Origin: Evansella caseinilytica
GTDB lineage: Bacteria > Bacillota > Bacilli > Bacillales > Salisediminibacteriaceae
Assembly: GCF_900107275.1 (NCBI RefSeq)
Contig: NZ_FNPI01000023.1
Coordinates: forward strand, 1 to 64,000
Reading direction: 5' to 3'
Length of the DNA: 64,000 nucleotides
The notes beneath the pieces are model-generated. The model was given only the letters and a program-made list of their open reading frames with translations. It was not told where the DNA came from and did no database searches. How positions within the stretch are numbered: position 1 is the first letter of the stretch; each line of letters opens with the position of its first letter. Positions 1-7,128 of the stretch are shown one piece after another. Both the position numbers and the translations under genes were made by a program.

Positions 1-89
1 TGCTGCTCACGTACGTGCTGTGTACGCTCCGCTGCTCGCGACTGCGGCGCCTCGACCTTCTTGCCGCTGTTATGTCCTCCTTTTTGAAC
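1..89 (-). repeat. Family 1 repeat (143-bp type), truncated by window edge
   Basis: Read on the minus strand, this begins with GTTCAAAAAGGAGGACATAA and continues with the same interior (cggcaagaag..tcgaggcgc, cgtacgtgagcag) as the complete copies at 3697-3839 and 15028-15492. The other end lies outside the window. It is non-coding and sits downstream of the AraC-type gene. Confidence 0.85.
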
Positions 90-126
90 TCACACACATA
101 TCGTTCAGGCTCAAATGAAGTATTTC

Positions 127-960
127 TTATGTAGTCAATTGATTTCTGAATTTCTTTGGCGATACACCTTTATATTTTTTAAAAATCTTCGAAAATAGCA
201 ACGGGTCTTCGTAGCCGACAGAACGGGAGATATTACCGATGGACAAATCACTGTTATACAGCAATGAGCATGCCTTACTGATCCGATAGTTAATTAAATA
301 TTCCTGGATACTGGTGTTGGTTGAGCTTTTAAACAAAGATCCGAGATAGCTCCGATCCAGTCCGACATAATCAGCAATTTGCGTCACAGTGATTTGATGC
401 GCATAATTCATTTCAATAAAATCAGTCACCTTGTTGACGTAAACTTCTTTGTTAACGCGTTTCTCCGGTGTCTGCTTGCGGCCATCCGAACAAACTAATT
501 CGGACAAAATCAAATAAAGAAGACCATGGATTCGCATTTCTCCCGGTGTGTCTGTTGTTTCAATGGAAATTAACTGCTGAAAGAGTTGCTGTAGCCTGTT
601 ATCATTTTCATATGTAAAAATCGGCGCTTTAACAGAAAGATTGATTTCCTTGACAAAAGCTTCGGCTTGGTGACCGTAAAATCCCACCCAATAGTACTCC
701 CATGGATCATCCACATCCGCTTCATAGTAGGTCACATGCCCGGGACAAATGAAAAAGCCTTGGCCTTTTTTCAACTTGTACGTCGCTTCTTCTGTTTTGA
801 AAATGCCTTTTCCGCTTAAAATGTAATGAATCAAATAATATTCTCTGATTGCAGGACCATAATAGTGGGATGGCCAACACTGTTCGTAGCCGTAATTGTG
901 AAGGGTCAAATCACTATACTTAATGTTTTTCGCAACATAGACCATGATTTGGGACATCAT
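127..960 (-). CDS. AraC-family transcriptional regulator with cupin-type sensor domain
   Basis: This encodes about 277 residues. The N-terminal half (about residues 20-160) has the AraC_binding cupin pattern: FKTEEATYKLKKGQGFFICP followed by the YYWVGFYG segment typical of sugar-responsive regulators. The C-terminal 90 residues contain two helix-turn-helix units, ITVTQIADYVGLDRSYLGSLF and LSIGNISRSVGYEDPLLFSKIFKK, then the conserved GVSPKKFR end. The minus-strand upstream sequence AAGGAG is followed by TTTG and two in-frame ATGs (960 and 957). Either ATG is a better start than the TTG at 963. Family members usually regulate carbohydrate use genes, but the likely target is outside the window, so no ligand can be proposed. 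Family confidence is high; the role is unknown. Confidence 0.9.
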   Translation of the reverse strand: MMSQIMVYVAKNIKYSDLTLHNYGYEQCWPSHYYGPAIREYYLIHYILSGKGIFKTEEATYKLKKGQGFFICPGHVTYYEADVDDPWEYYWVGFYGHQAEAFVKEINLSVKAPIFTYENDNRLQQLFQQLISIETTDTPGEMRIHGLLYLILSELVCSDGRKQTPEKRVNKEVYVNKVTDFIEMNYAHQITVTQIADYVGLDRSYLGSLFKSSTNTSIQEYLINYRISKACSLLYNSDLSIGNISRSVGYEDPLLFSKIFKKYKGVSPKKFRNQLTT

Positions 961-1149
961 CAAACTCCTTTATTAAGAGAATGTTCAAATAAGTCCGCTA
1001 AACATCTATTATTATACCATATAAAACAAGTAATGTTACATTCACTTTATCTTCATATGATTTAATAACCAATAAATTATTTTATTTTTTTGACTTTTCA
1101 AAATACAGTTGCAAAACATATAATACAGATAACATCATAGAATAGAGTA

Positions 1150-1290
1150 GGCGTTTATTAATAAGAGCGAAGCCAGCAAGTTTTGCAAGGTCTACCGGGT
1201 AGCTAAACGACGGTACGCACCGGGATTCGAATCTTGCCTATTGAGCCATCGGGCAGTTGACAGAAACAAGCTTTTGGAAAGCGGGAGGTG
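1150..1290 (+). other. Unassigned structured segment upstream of holin
   Basis: The 961-1295 interval has no convincing gene. Bases 1155-1250 are more GC-rich than the flanks. They contain a short hairpin (CTACCGGGTAG), paired GCAAG/CTTGC and CCGG/CCGG segments, and a GATTCGAATC palindrome. One + frame stays open into the holin ribosome site but has no usual start codon. It may be a decayed phage gene or a structured leader; I do not recognise it. Confidence 0.3.
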
Positions 1291-1295
1291 ATGGG

Positions 1296-1553
1296 ATGGA
1301 TATCATTAATTTTATCATGGAGGAAGCGTTAATACTTATTCCTGTTCTTATGATACTTGGAAAGATCATCAAAAACACACCAAGAGTAAAAAATTGGACA
1401 ATTCCTTATATTTTACTTGTCATAGGTGTAGCATTAACAAGCCTCATCCTGGGATTCGGCATCGAGTCGTTTATTCAAGGCGTTCTCGTCACAGGTACAG
1501 CCGTGTTCGGTCATCAATTAATAAAACAGGCAAAAAACTATCATTTGGAATGA
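1296..1553 (+). CDS. Phage-type holin (Hol44-like), orphan
   Basis: This encodes an 85-aa membrane protein. The ATG at 1296 is preceded by GGGAGG at an 8-nt spacing; the frame is open further upstream but without a ribosome site. Two hydrophobic segments (about residues 8-25 and 33-55) flank a basic turn (KIIKNTPRVKNW), then the GVLVTGTAVFGHQLIKQ tail resembles Firmicute phage holins. Holins form the membrane lesion that releases endolysin. No endolysin, tail or integrase gene is adjacent, so this looks like a prophage remnant or a domesticated holin. A family 2 repeat follows about 20 bp after the stop. The assignment rests on pattern resemblance. Confidence 0.7.
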   Translation: MDIINFIMEEALILIPVLMILGKIIKNTPRVKNWTIPYILLVIGVALTSLILGFGIESFIQGVLVTGTAVFGHQLIKQAKNYHLE

Positions 1554-1570
1554 CGATGCTGTGAACAACC

Positions 1571-1917
1571 GGGGGCTGTGTCAAAAGCCAAAACTACTTA
1601 AAAAAATATCAGGGAAATTGCTCCGTGCTTGTCTCTTTCTCTGCAAGCACAGCTTCGATGACTATCCGTCGAGACAACTCGATGTGAAAGGCATCGTAGC
1701 TTTGCTCGTCGCTAAAAACCACTCCTATCGGGCTTTTAAAAAGATGCAGCGGCTTCACCCACTGTCTCTTCCTCTGCCAGTATTGCACTGATGTCGATCC
1801 AAGTGCCATTGCGCGCGATGGCACAATGAGACAGCACGCAGCTTCTCGGTGAAGTGTGACTCATTGCTTCGGGGTGTCTCAAAAGGGAAAAAACATCCTT
1901 TTGAGACACCCTTTTTG
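1571..1917 (+). repeat. Family 2 repeat, copy A (about 345 bp)
   Basis: It starts with GGGGGCTGTGTCAAAAGCC and ends in a hairpin made of GGGTGTCTCAAAAGG and CCTTTTGAGACACCC followed by TTTTTG. The interior holds several small hairpins, for example GTGCTTG/CAAGCAC. Copies B (6011-6393) and C (15507-15854) share the interior. The short ORFs on both strands follow the repeat, not a gene. Confidence 0.85.
1871..1917 (+). terminator. Intrinsic terminator at 3' end of family 2 copy A
   Basis: A 15-bp stem GGGTGTCTCAAAAGG/CCTTTTGAGACACCC is followed by a T-run (TTTTTG). It would terminate transcripts coming from the holin side. Confidence 0.75.
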
Positions 1918-2186
1918 TTTGGAGAGTTTCGACAATATTTTTGACACGTTTTTCCACATCATACAGCCTTTATGTTGATAAAACAAAAGTCCCGCATAAG
2001 ACATGATTCGTTGTATTCTTCATGAATTCTATTAAGCTCGTATTGAAAAATGTCAAATTATCCTGTATTTTTAGTTTGTATTGTTTCTATTTTCAGAAAT
2101 AGCTGATACAATTTTGAAAGTGTGGACTAGCGCAGTTTATTTTATACACCGAAGCGAGACTTTTGACATCCTCATCTAACAATAGG

Positions 2187-2231
2187 GTTCAAAAAGGAGG
2201 ACAGTGCAGCGGCATCCCGGACTTTTTGAAC
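2187..2231 (+). repeat. Minimal family 1 repeat (45 bp)
   Basis: This has only the two ends of the family: GTTCAAAAAGGAGGACAG, a short gcagcggcat segment, and CCCGGACTTTTTGAAC. The whole interior seen in 3697-3839 is missing. It lies about 30 bp upstream of the M23 peptidase start, so it is likely in that gene's 5' UTR. Confidence 0.8.
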
Positions 2232-2262
2232 ATCCTTTAAAGAAAGGAGGGATCCCCACGTT

Positions 2263-3195
2263 TTGGTAAAACGAAACAAAAAAACGAAAACATGGACCGT
2301 TATCCTGTCGTCTGGACCTCAATCTCCAGTCAAGCAATTTCGCCTTTCAAAAGTGCTGTTTTACTCCAGTCTGGTAATGATTCCTTTGTTTATATTGGCA
2401 ATTGTAGGTTTAATGAATATTATTTACGATTTAAGCGACGAAAAAAAAGCGTTGCATACGGAGCTCGTGAAAAAAGTACAGGATTATGAGGAAGTCACGC
2501 AGGAATACAAAACATTGCAGGCAGAAGCTGTGGAAGTTCAGCAAACGATAGAAGAATTCAAAGCTTTTGAACAGCGCTTAAGCGAACTGGATTTGGAAAT
2601 GCCGACAGATTTGGAAGATGCGATTGATGAAGGCAGCGGCGGTATGCTTTATCCGTATGAAATAGAAGATGCCAGTGATATTTCTGCCAGACTCATCGAA
2701 CTTCGGGAAGAGCTTCCCGGTTTAATCAGCGAATTTGAACAAACCGTTGAGAGAATCTTAACTTACGAGGAAGAACTTCGCACCATTCCCACCATTATGC
2801 CGGCTACAGAAGGGAGAATTTCATCCGAGTTTGGAAATCGCAAAGATCCGTTTACTTGGCGATCCACTTTTCACTCTGGCATTGACATCGCCGCTCCTTT
2901 AGACACACCGATCTTTGCCGCGGCGGACGGAACGGTGACGCTTGCTGATTGGAACGGCGGATACGGAAAAGCGATCATCATTAAGCATGACGATACATAT
3001 GAAACGCTGTACGGTCATTTAAACCGCATCGATGTGGATGTCGGCGATGTCGTACAAAAGGGACAGCAAATCGGCGGAATGGGGACAACCGGACGGAGCA
3101 CAGGAGTTCACCTCCATTACGAAATAAGAAAAGACGGCGAGCTTATCGACCCGTATCCGTATATGACATTTCATGAGCAAAAGTCCGAGGACTAA
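2263..3195 (+). CDS. Membrane-anchored M23 (LytM) peptidase with coiled coil
   Basis: This encodes 310 aa. The TTG start at 2263 follows AAAGGAGGG at about 12 nt. A basic N-terminus is followed by one transmembrane helix (about 31-54), a glutamate-rich coiled-coil stretch (about 57-170) and a LytM domain (about 185-300). The zinc ligands are visible: H204 and D208 in HSGIDIA, H283 and H285 in HLHYEI, with H252 in YGHL as the expected catalytic histidine. Such enzymes cleave peptidoglycan cross-links outside the membrane. A bactofilin gene follows after 20 bp. Peptidase-bactofilin pairing is known in cell-shape systems such as Helicobacter Csd1/CcmA, so local control of wall cutting by a bactofilin scaffold is a fair inference. 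Confidence 0.92.
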   Translation: MVKRNKKTKTWTVILSSGPQSPVKQFRLSKVLFYSSLVMIPLFILAIVGLMNIIYDLSDEKKALHTELVKKVQDYEEVTQEYKTLQAEAVEVQQTIEEFKAFEQRLSELDLEMPTDLEDAIDEGSGGMLYPYEIEDASDISARLIELREELPGLISEFEQTVERILTYEEELRTIPTIMPATEGRISSEFGNRKDPFTWRSTFHSGIDIAAPLDTPIFAAADGTVTLADWNGGYGKAIIIKHDDTYETLYGHLNRIDVDVGDVVQKGQQIGGMGTTGRSTGVHLHYEIRKDGELIDPYPYMTFHEQKSED

Positions 3196-3215
3196 TTCAA
3201 TCGAGGAGAGGTAAT

Positions 3216-3629
3216 ATGTTTTCAAAACAAAAGACGGAAAAAAAGCTGAGTGAAATTTCAACGATTATTGGACAGGAAACAAAAGTCGACGGTGTCCTGA
3301 ACGTGGAATCCAGCATTCGGATAGACGGTAAGGTATATGGTGAAATCAAGTGTACCGGAGACGTGACCATCGGAAAAGAAGGTTATGTCGAAAAAACATT
3401 AACTGCGAGAAACCTGTACATCGCCGGGACAATAAAAGGAAACGTGAAAGTAGAAAATAAAATTCACATTTACGAAACCGGCTCCTTCAGCGGCACCGCG
3501 GAAATGAAAACAATCATTATCGATGAAAACGGTCACTTCCACGGACAAAGCTTAATGAAGGGAAGCAGCGAAGAAGCGGCTAAAGTTGTAGAAATAGAAC
3601 AGGATAAACCGTCAGCAACGAAAAAATAG
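3216..3629 (+). CDS. Bactofilin (polymer-forming cytoskeletal protein)
   Basis: This encodes 137 aa; the ATG at 3216 follows GAGGAGAGG. The central region (about residues 15-115) is the bactofilin beta-helix, recognised by repeating short beta strands with glycine turns (VDGVLNVESSIRIDGKVYGE, KGNVKVENKIHIYETGSF). Flanking tails are charged and likely disordered. Bactofilins self-assemble without nucleotide into membrane-associated filaments that position wall enzymes. It follows the M23 peptidase by 20 bp in a probable two-gene operon. A new sigma-A promoter begins 11 bp after its stop. Confidence 0.93.
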   Translation: MFSKQKTEKKLSEISTIIGQETKVDGVLNVESSIRIDGKVYGEIKCTGDVTIGKEGYVEKTLTARNLYIAGTIKGNVKVENKIHIYETGSFSGTAEMKTIIIDENGHFHGQSLMKGSSEEAAKVVEIEQDKPSATKK

Positions 3630-3639
3630 CTTACTGCTG

Positions 3640-3667
3640 TTGACATTCCATCCGCAGGCGTTATAAT
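3640..3667 (+). promoter_or_regulatory. Sigma-A promoter for the ABC-F leader
   Basis: A perfect TTGACA (3640-3645) and perfect TATAAT (3662-3667) are separated by 16 bp. A transcript would start near 3674, run through the family 1 repeat at 3697-3839, then the leader peptide and attenuator before the ABC-F gene. Confidence 0.8.
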
Positions 3668-3696
3668 CATTTATAAACAACTACAAAATGATATCA

Positions 3697-3839
3697 GTTC
3701 AAAAAGGAGGACATCACTGCGGCAAGAAGATCGAGGCGCGGCAGCATCGAGCAGCGGAGCGTACACAGGACGTACGTGAGCAGCGGAGAGGCAAGGCAAC
3801 GAAGAGATTCGCAGGCGCAGTTTCCCGGACTTTTTGAAC
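3697..3839 (+). repeat. Family 1 repeat, complete 143-bp copy
   Basis: It runs from GTTCAAAAAGGAGGACATCA to CCCGGACTTTTTGAAC, so the ends are inverted repeats (GTTCAAAAAG/CTTTTTGAAC). The interior includes the palindromic ACGTACGT motif. It lies inside the 5' UTR of the ABC-F gene. Confidence 0.88.
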
Positions 3840-3913
3840 CTCAACAGCAAAGAAAGGACAGGTAACGGGAGAATGAAGTATTAATCCGATTTTTTCAGGA
3901 AAAAACTCATCTA

Positions 3914-3991
3914 ATGAAAATGAGAAACCTAGAGAATTGGATTAGTCTGCCTTTTATCAGCCTGTTATATTACAATCATTCATTGACGTAA
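3914..3991 (+). CDS. Putative 25-codon leader peptide of the ABC-F attenuator
   Basis: An ORF of 25 codons (starts MKMRNLENW, ends NHSLT) lies about 180 nt upstream of the ABC-F start. A weak AGGA lies upstream at 3897-3900. It overlaps two structural elements: TAATCCGATT (3882-3891) can pair with AATTGGATTA (3936-3945, one G-U), enclosing the start region, and codons 4-8 contain GAAACCTAGAGA (3924-3935), the exact complement of the 5' part of the terminator at 4080-4107. This layout fits translation-dependent attenuation; whether it is translated is an inference. Confidence 0.5.
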   Translation: MKMRNLENWISLPFISLLYYNHSLT

Positions 3992-4024
3992 AACGTTATC
4001 GGCATGTTTTTTGATGCGTATCGT

Positions 4025-4052
4025 TTGTTTGTCAATGACAAACAAGTTTTTT
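4025..4052 (+). terminator. Upstream leader terminator (ABC-F 5' UTR)
   Basis: The stem TTTGTTTGT/ACAAACAAG around a CAATG loop is followed by TTTTTT. It precedes a second leader terminator by about 30 nt. Confidence 0.6.
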
Positions 4053-4079
4053 ACAAGCGGCAATCAGCAGATTCTCCAA

Positions 4080-4107
4080 CCCTCTCTAGGTTTCTAGAGG
4101 GGGTTTT
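4080..4107 (+). terminator. Attenuator terminator immediately upstream of the ABC-F gene
   Basis: A 10-bp stem CCCTCTCTAG/CTAGAGGGGG (one T-G pair) with a GTTT loop is followed by TTTT. Bases 4083-4094 (TCTCTAGGTTTC) are the exact complement of 3924-3935 inside the leader peptide ORF, which gives a mutually exclusive antiterminator. Confidence 0.75.
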
Positions 4108-4168
4108 ATGATGGAACAGAAACCTCAACCTTTTTAACAACCGAAAACAAAAAAATGAGGTGAGATGT

Positions 4169-5905
4169 ATGATCGAAGTACGCCAATTAAAAAAAAGCTT
4201 TGGAGACCGGGACATTCTTAACGACATTTCGTTTCAAATCGAGGAGGGAGAAAGAATCGGATTAGTCGGCTGGAACGGCTGCGGAAAAACGACGCTTGTC
4301 AATATTTTATTGGGATTGCTTGCGCAAGACAGCGGGACGATCTCGGTAGAACCAACGGTTTCCTTTGGCTACCTTCCGCAATCAACCGATTACAACCTGT
4401 CGTTTTCAGGAGAGCCAAACGACCGGCGCGATGACAGTGCCTTGTTACAAACAATGAGCGAATTAAGCTTGAATAAACATCATTGGGATAATGCTCAATG
4501 GAAACATCTAAGCGGCGGAGAAAAATTGAAGCTCTCCCTTGCTGCAATCTGGAGCACAAATCCGAACTTCCTGATACTGGATGAACCGACAAATCATCTA
4601 GATATTGCCGGCATCCACTGGCTTGTTGGTCAAATACAGCCGTTCGCCGGTTCGACCTTGATCATTTCCCATGATCGATATTTCCTTGACCAAACAGCAA
4701 CGAAAATCTTTGAGTTAGAAGACGGCGCACTGCACGAGTATACAGGCAATTACTCCATGTACCGCGAGGAGAAGAAAGCACAGCGGGAAAAGCATCTGCG
4801 AGACTACCGTTTGCAGCAAAAAAAGATGGAGCGAATCCATCAGCAGATTGCCACTCTGAAGCAATGGTCCAATAAAGCTGATCGAGAGGCCGGAAAAAGT
4901 AGATCCGGATCAGAAAACAGACAGATCGGCTTAAAAGAATATGAAAAAGTAAAGGCAAAAAAGAAGGATAAACAAATAAAATCAAAGTTGAACCGTCTCG
5001 AAGCGGAATTAGCCAAGGAAGGCATCGACAAGCCGAAGGAAGAGTATTCAATTTCCTTTCAGTTTCATGCACGGGAAAAACGGGGCAGGAGGGTGCTCGA
5101 AGCAAAGGACTTGAAGAAGGAATTCAGCGATAAAGTGCTGTTCGACAACAGTTCCTTTTATGTAAAACACGGAGAAATTGTCGGCTTATCAGGTCCGAAC
5201 GGCTGCGGTAAAACAACGTTCATTAAAATGCTTCTCGGGAAGGAGGAAATAACAGGCGGAACGTTGTGGAGAGCCCCGGGGTTACGCGTCGCCTACTTAA
5301 GTCAGGATGTGGATGATCTTCCCGGAACAAAAACTGCGCTTGCCTACCTGGACATTCATGACCGGGAGAAACTGCGGAAGGCTCGGACAATTCTTGCAAA
5401 TATGGGGATGGAGGAAGAGAAATTATCGACTCCGATTGCCGATTTGAGTCTCGGCGAACGGACAAAGGTAAAGCTCGTTTATATTCTCATGCAGGAGTAC
5501 GATGTGCTGATACTCGATGAACCGACAAACCATTTAGACTTGCCGAGCCGTGAGCAATTGGAAGAAACATTGACACGCTATACAGGCACATTGCTCATCG
5601 TTTCCCATGACTACTACTTGATAAATAAGCTTTGCCAAAAGCTATTAATCATTGACAACCACCGCATACAAAGAGTGGAGACGGGCTTAAGCGACTGGGA
5701 AGAACAACAGAAGCGACAAACCGTCTTACAGGCGGACAAGAAAGCAAAGAAAGAGGATTTGGCTTTGATTGAGACAAAAATCATCGAAATTCTTGGCAAA
5801 CTTTCTCATGCTGTTCCAAATTCCGAGGAATATCAACGTCTTGAGCAACAGTTTAGCGACCTGTCGAAAAGAAAGCAGCAGCTTCTGCTCGATATAGGAA
5901 AATAG
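4169..5905 (+). CDS. ABC-F ATPase, antibiotic-resistance ribosome-protection type
   Basis: This encodes 578 aa. The ATG at 4169 is preceded by GAGGTGA at 6 nt; a GTG at 4160 overlaps that site. Two ABC cassettes and no membrane segment define the ABC-F family. Cassette 1 has Walker A GWNGCGKTT (34-42), signature LSGGE, LDEPTNHLD and switch ISHDRYFLD. Cassette 2 has GPNGCGKTT, a variant signature LSLGE, LDEPTNHLD and VSHDYY. Between them is a long lysine-rich helical linker (about 205-300) that in resistance members reaches the peptidyl-transferase centre. A basic coiled-coil tail follows. The attenuator in the leader is typical of drug-inducible members such as vmlR and vga. Substrate class (lincosamide, pleuromutilin, streptogramin A or macrolide) cannot be read from sequence. 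Confidence 0.88.
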   Translation: MIEVRQLKKSFGDRDILNDISFQIEEGERIGLVGWNGCGKTTLVNILLGLLAQDSGTISVEPTVSFGYLPQSTDYNLSFSGEPNDRRDDSALLQTMSELSLNKHHWDNAQWKHLSGGEKLKLSLAAIWSTNPNFLILDEPTNHLDIAGIHWLVGQIQPFAGSTLIISHDRYFLDQTATKIFELEDGALHEYTGNYSMYREEKKAQREKHLRDYRLQQKKMERIHQQIATLKQWSNKADREAGKSRSGSENRQIGLKEYEKVKAKKKDKQIKSKLNRLEAELAKEGIDKPKEEYSISFQFHAREKRGRRVLEAKDLKKEFSDKVLFDNSSFYVKHGEIVGLSGPNGCGKTTFIKMLLGKEEITGGTLWRAPGLRVAYLSQDVDDLPGTKTALAYLDIHDREKLRKARTILANMGMEEEKLSTPIADLSLGERTKVKLVYILMQEYDVLILDEPTNHLDLPSREQLEETLTRYTGTLLIVSHDYYLINKLCQKLLIIDNHRIQRVETGLSDWEEQQKRQTVLQADKKAKKEDLALIETKIIEILGKLSHAVPNSEEYQRLEQQFSDLSKRKQQLLLDIGK

Positions 5906-6010
5906 AACGAGTCCTTAGAAAGGCTGACAAGAAATCCTGGTTAGACAAAGCAAAGGGGATGAATGATCACTCTTATTCGTAAGCAGATAGGACTAATTTG
6001 AAATACTGAG

Positions 6011-6393
6011 GGGGGTGTGTCAAAAGCCAAAACGATAAGAGTCTGTTCAAAAAGGCAATGGTTCCGCACGATGCGCCCCAATTCCGCCTAAGTGCTGCCC
6101 ACGTCCTATGGACAACGGCGAAATGTCGTCATCCTGACTCCAAGAAAACCACTCACAGTCGGCCTGAAAAGAATGCATCGGCTCCACCCATTGCTTCGTG
6201 CTTGTCTCTTTCTCTGCAAGCACAGCTTCGATGACTATCCGTCGAGACAACTCGATGTGAAAGGCATCGTAGCTTTGCTCGTCGCTGCACGCTCGATAGG
6301 AAAAAACCACTCCTATCGAGCTTTTGAAAAGATGCAGCGGCTTCGGGAGGTGTCTCAAAAGGAAAAAAACACCCTTTGAGACACCTCCTTTTT
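6011..6393 (+). repeat. Family 2 repeat copy B, interrupted by family 3 sequence
   Basis: It starts GGGGGTGTGTCAAAAGCC and ends in an AGGTGTCTCAAAAGG hairpin (6348-6393). About 125 bp at 6040-6165 is not part of copies A or C. That piece is the reverse complement of the interior of the family 3 element near 10550-10670, so one repeat is nested in another. Confidence 0.82.
6348..6393 (+). terminator. Terminator at 3' end of family 2 copy B
   Basis: GGAGGTGTCTCAAAAGG pairs with CCCTTTGAGACACCTCC and is followed by TTTTTAAAT. It probably ends transcription from the ABC-F side. Confidence 0.7.
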
Positions 6394-6591
6394 AAATGAT
6401 GATAATGATAGAATATTGTCACATTTTGTTTAGGAATAATTTCATACGACAATTGTTTTAGTCATTTTAGATTGCTGTTATCGGTTTTCATAAATATTTT
6501 TATGTCAAAAAAAGATAATTATTGTTGATTTTTTGTGTTTCTTGGTATACATTACTAATATACCATTACTTAAGGTTCATATACATGAGAA

Positions 6592-6669
6592 AAAGGCAAA
6601 CTATTCGAAAGAATAGGACGCAAAGCCTAGGGTCTAAGGTAGTGATACTATGATAGCCTGGCTGCCAAA
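6592..6669 (+). ncRNA. c-di-GMP-I riboswitch (GEMM-I), first of a tandem pair
   Basis: The GEMM-I core is present in order: GGCAAAC, a GAAA-capped hairpin (CTATTCGAAAGAATAG), GGACGCAAAGCC, GGTCTAA, a variable arm, then TAGCCTGGCTGCC. It lies about 535 nt upstream of the LuxR-type start. No clear terminator follows before the second aptamer. Confidence 0.9.
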
Positions 6670-6724
6670 TATAGATCGTGAGTTTGTTATGTTTGGCTAT
6701 TCTATATGCTATTGTTCAATATAG

Positions 6725-6865
6725 TGAACAGACAGAGTCGAGAAGTTCAAGCTGTCTCCCGTGGGCGAGGGCGCACCAAACGCTGAAAACCACTGACGCG
6801 GTGCACCACCGAGGCTTCTACGGTCGTGTTTTCCGAACTTCCTTGCACTATTTGAACAGTTGCTG
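6725..6865 (+). other. GC-rich structured insert between the two riboswitches
   Basis: A GAAGTTC/GAACTTC inverted pair (about 6740 and 6834) encloses GC-rich sequence with a GGCGCACC/GGTGCACC pairing. A small palindrome, TGTTCA..TGAACA, is just upstream. It matches none of the other repeat families in this window. It may be an expression platform or an inserted element; I do not recognise it. Confidence 0.4.
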
Positions 6866-6924
6866 ATACTTATGAATAGCCTTTTTCTCTCTTGTTACTT
6901 TTTTATGAACAGTAATGAAAATAA

Positions 6925-7000
6925 ATAGGGCAAACCTACGGAAACGTAGTGACGCAAAGCTATAGGGGCTAAAGCACTATGCTAAGCCAGCCAGCTGCCG
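6925..7000 (+). ncRNA. c-di-GMP-I riboswitch (GEMM-I), second of a tandem pair
   Basis: The order is GGGCAAACC, a GGAAAC hairpin (CTACGGAAACGTAG), GACGCAAAGC, GGGGCTAA, a variable arm, then AGCCAGCCAGCTGCCG. It ends about 130 nt upstream of the LuxR-type start. A hairpin that may serve as its terminator follows at 7009-7041. Confidence 0.92.
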
Positions 7001-7008
7001 TTTTTGAG

Positions 7009-7041
7009 GGATACACCCCCCTGATGAGTGGTGTGTCTTTG
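7009..7041 (+). promoter_or_regulatory. Candidate expression platform of second c-di-GMP riboswitch
   Basis: GATACACC pairs with GGTGTGTC (one T-G pair), followed by TTTGTAT. The U-tract is short, so termination efficiency is uncertain. Confidence 0.5.
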
Positions 7042-7128
7042 TATCGATTAGGTAGAAAGTATGATTCCTATAATGATACTCAAAATGAATTTACTTTCAA
7101 CACACATAAAAAAGGAGGTCATTTAAAC

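Noticed and set aside
1190-1250. Possible tRNA (GGGATTCGAATC looks like a T-arm)
   Set aside because: The T-stem does not pair in the correct register and no acceptor or anticodon arm can be built.
6047-6452. Several 90-100 codon frames on both strands
   Set aside because: All fall inside family 2 copy B and the nested family 3 piece; copies A and C give different, truncated frames at the same places.
6678-6866. 62-codon + frame between the riboswitches
   Set aside because: It spans the structured insert, has no ribosome site and ends before the second aptamer.
6979-7128. N-terminal extension of the LuxR-type protein
   Set aside because: These codons overlap the second riboswitch and its hairpin, while the ATG at 7129 has a strong ribosome site.
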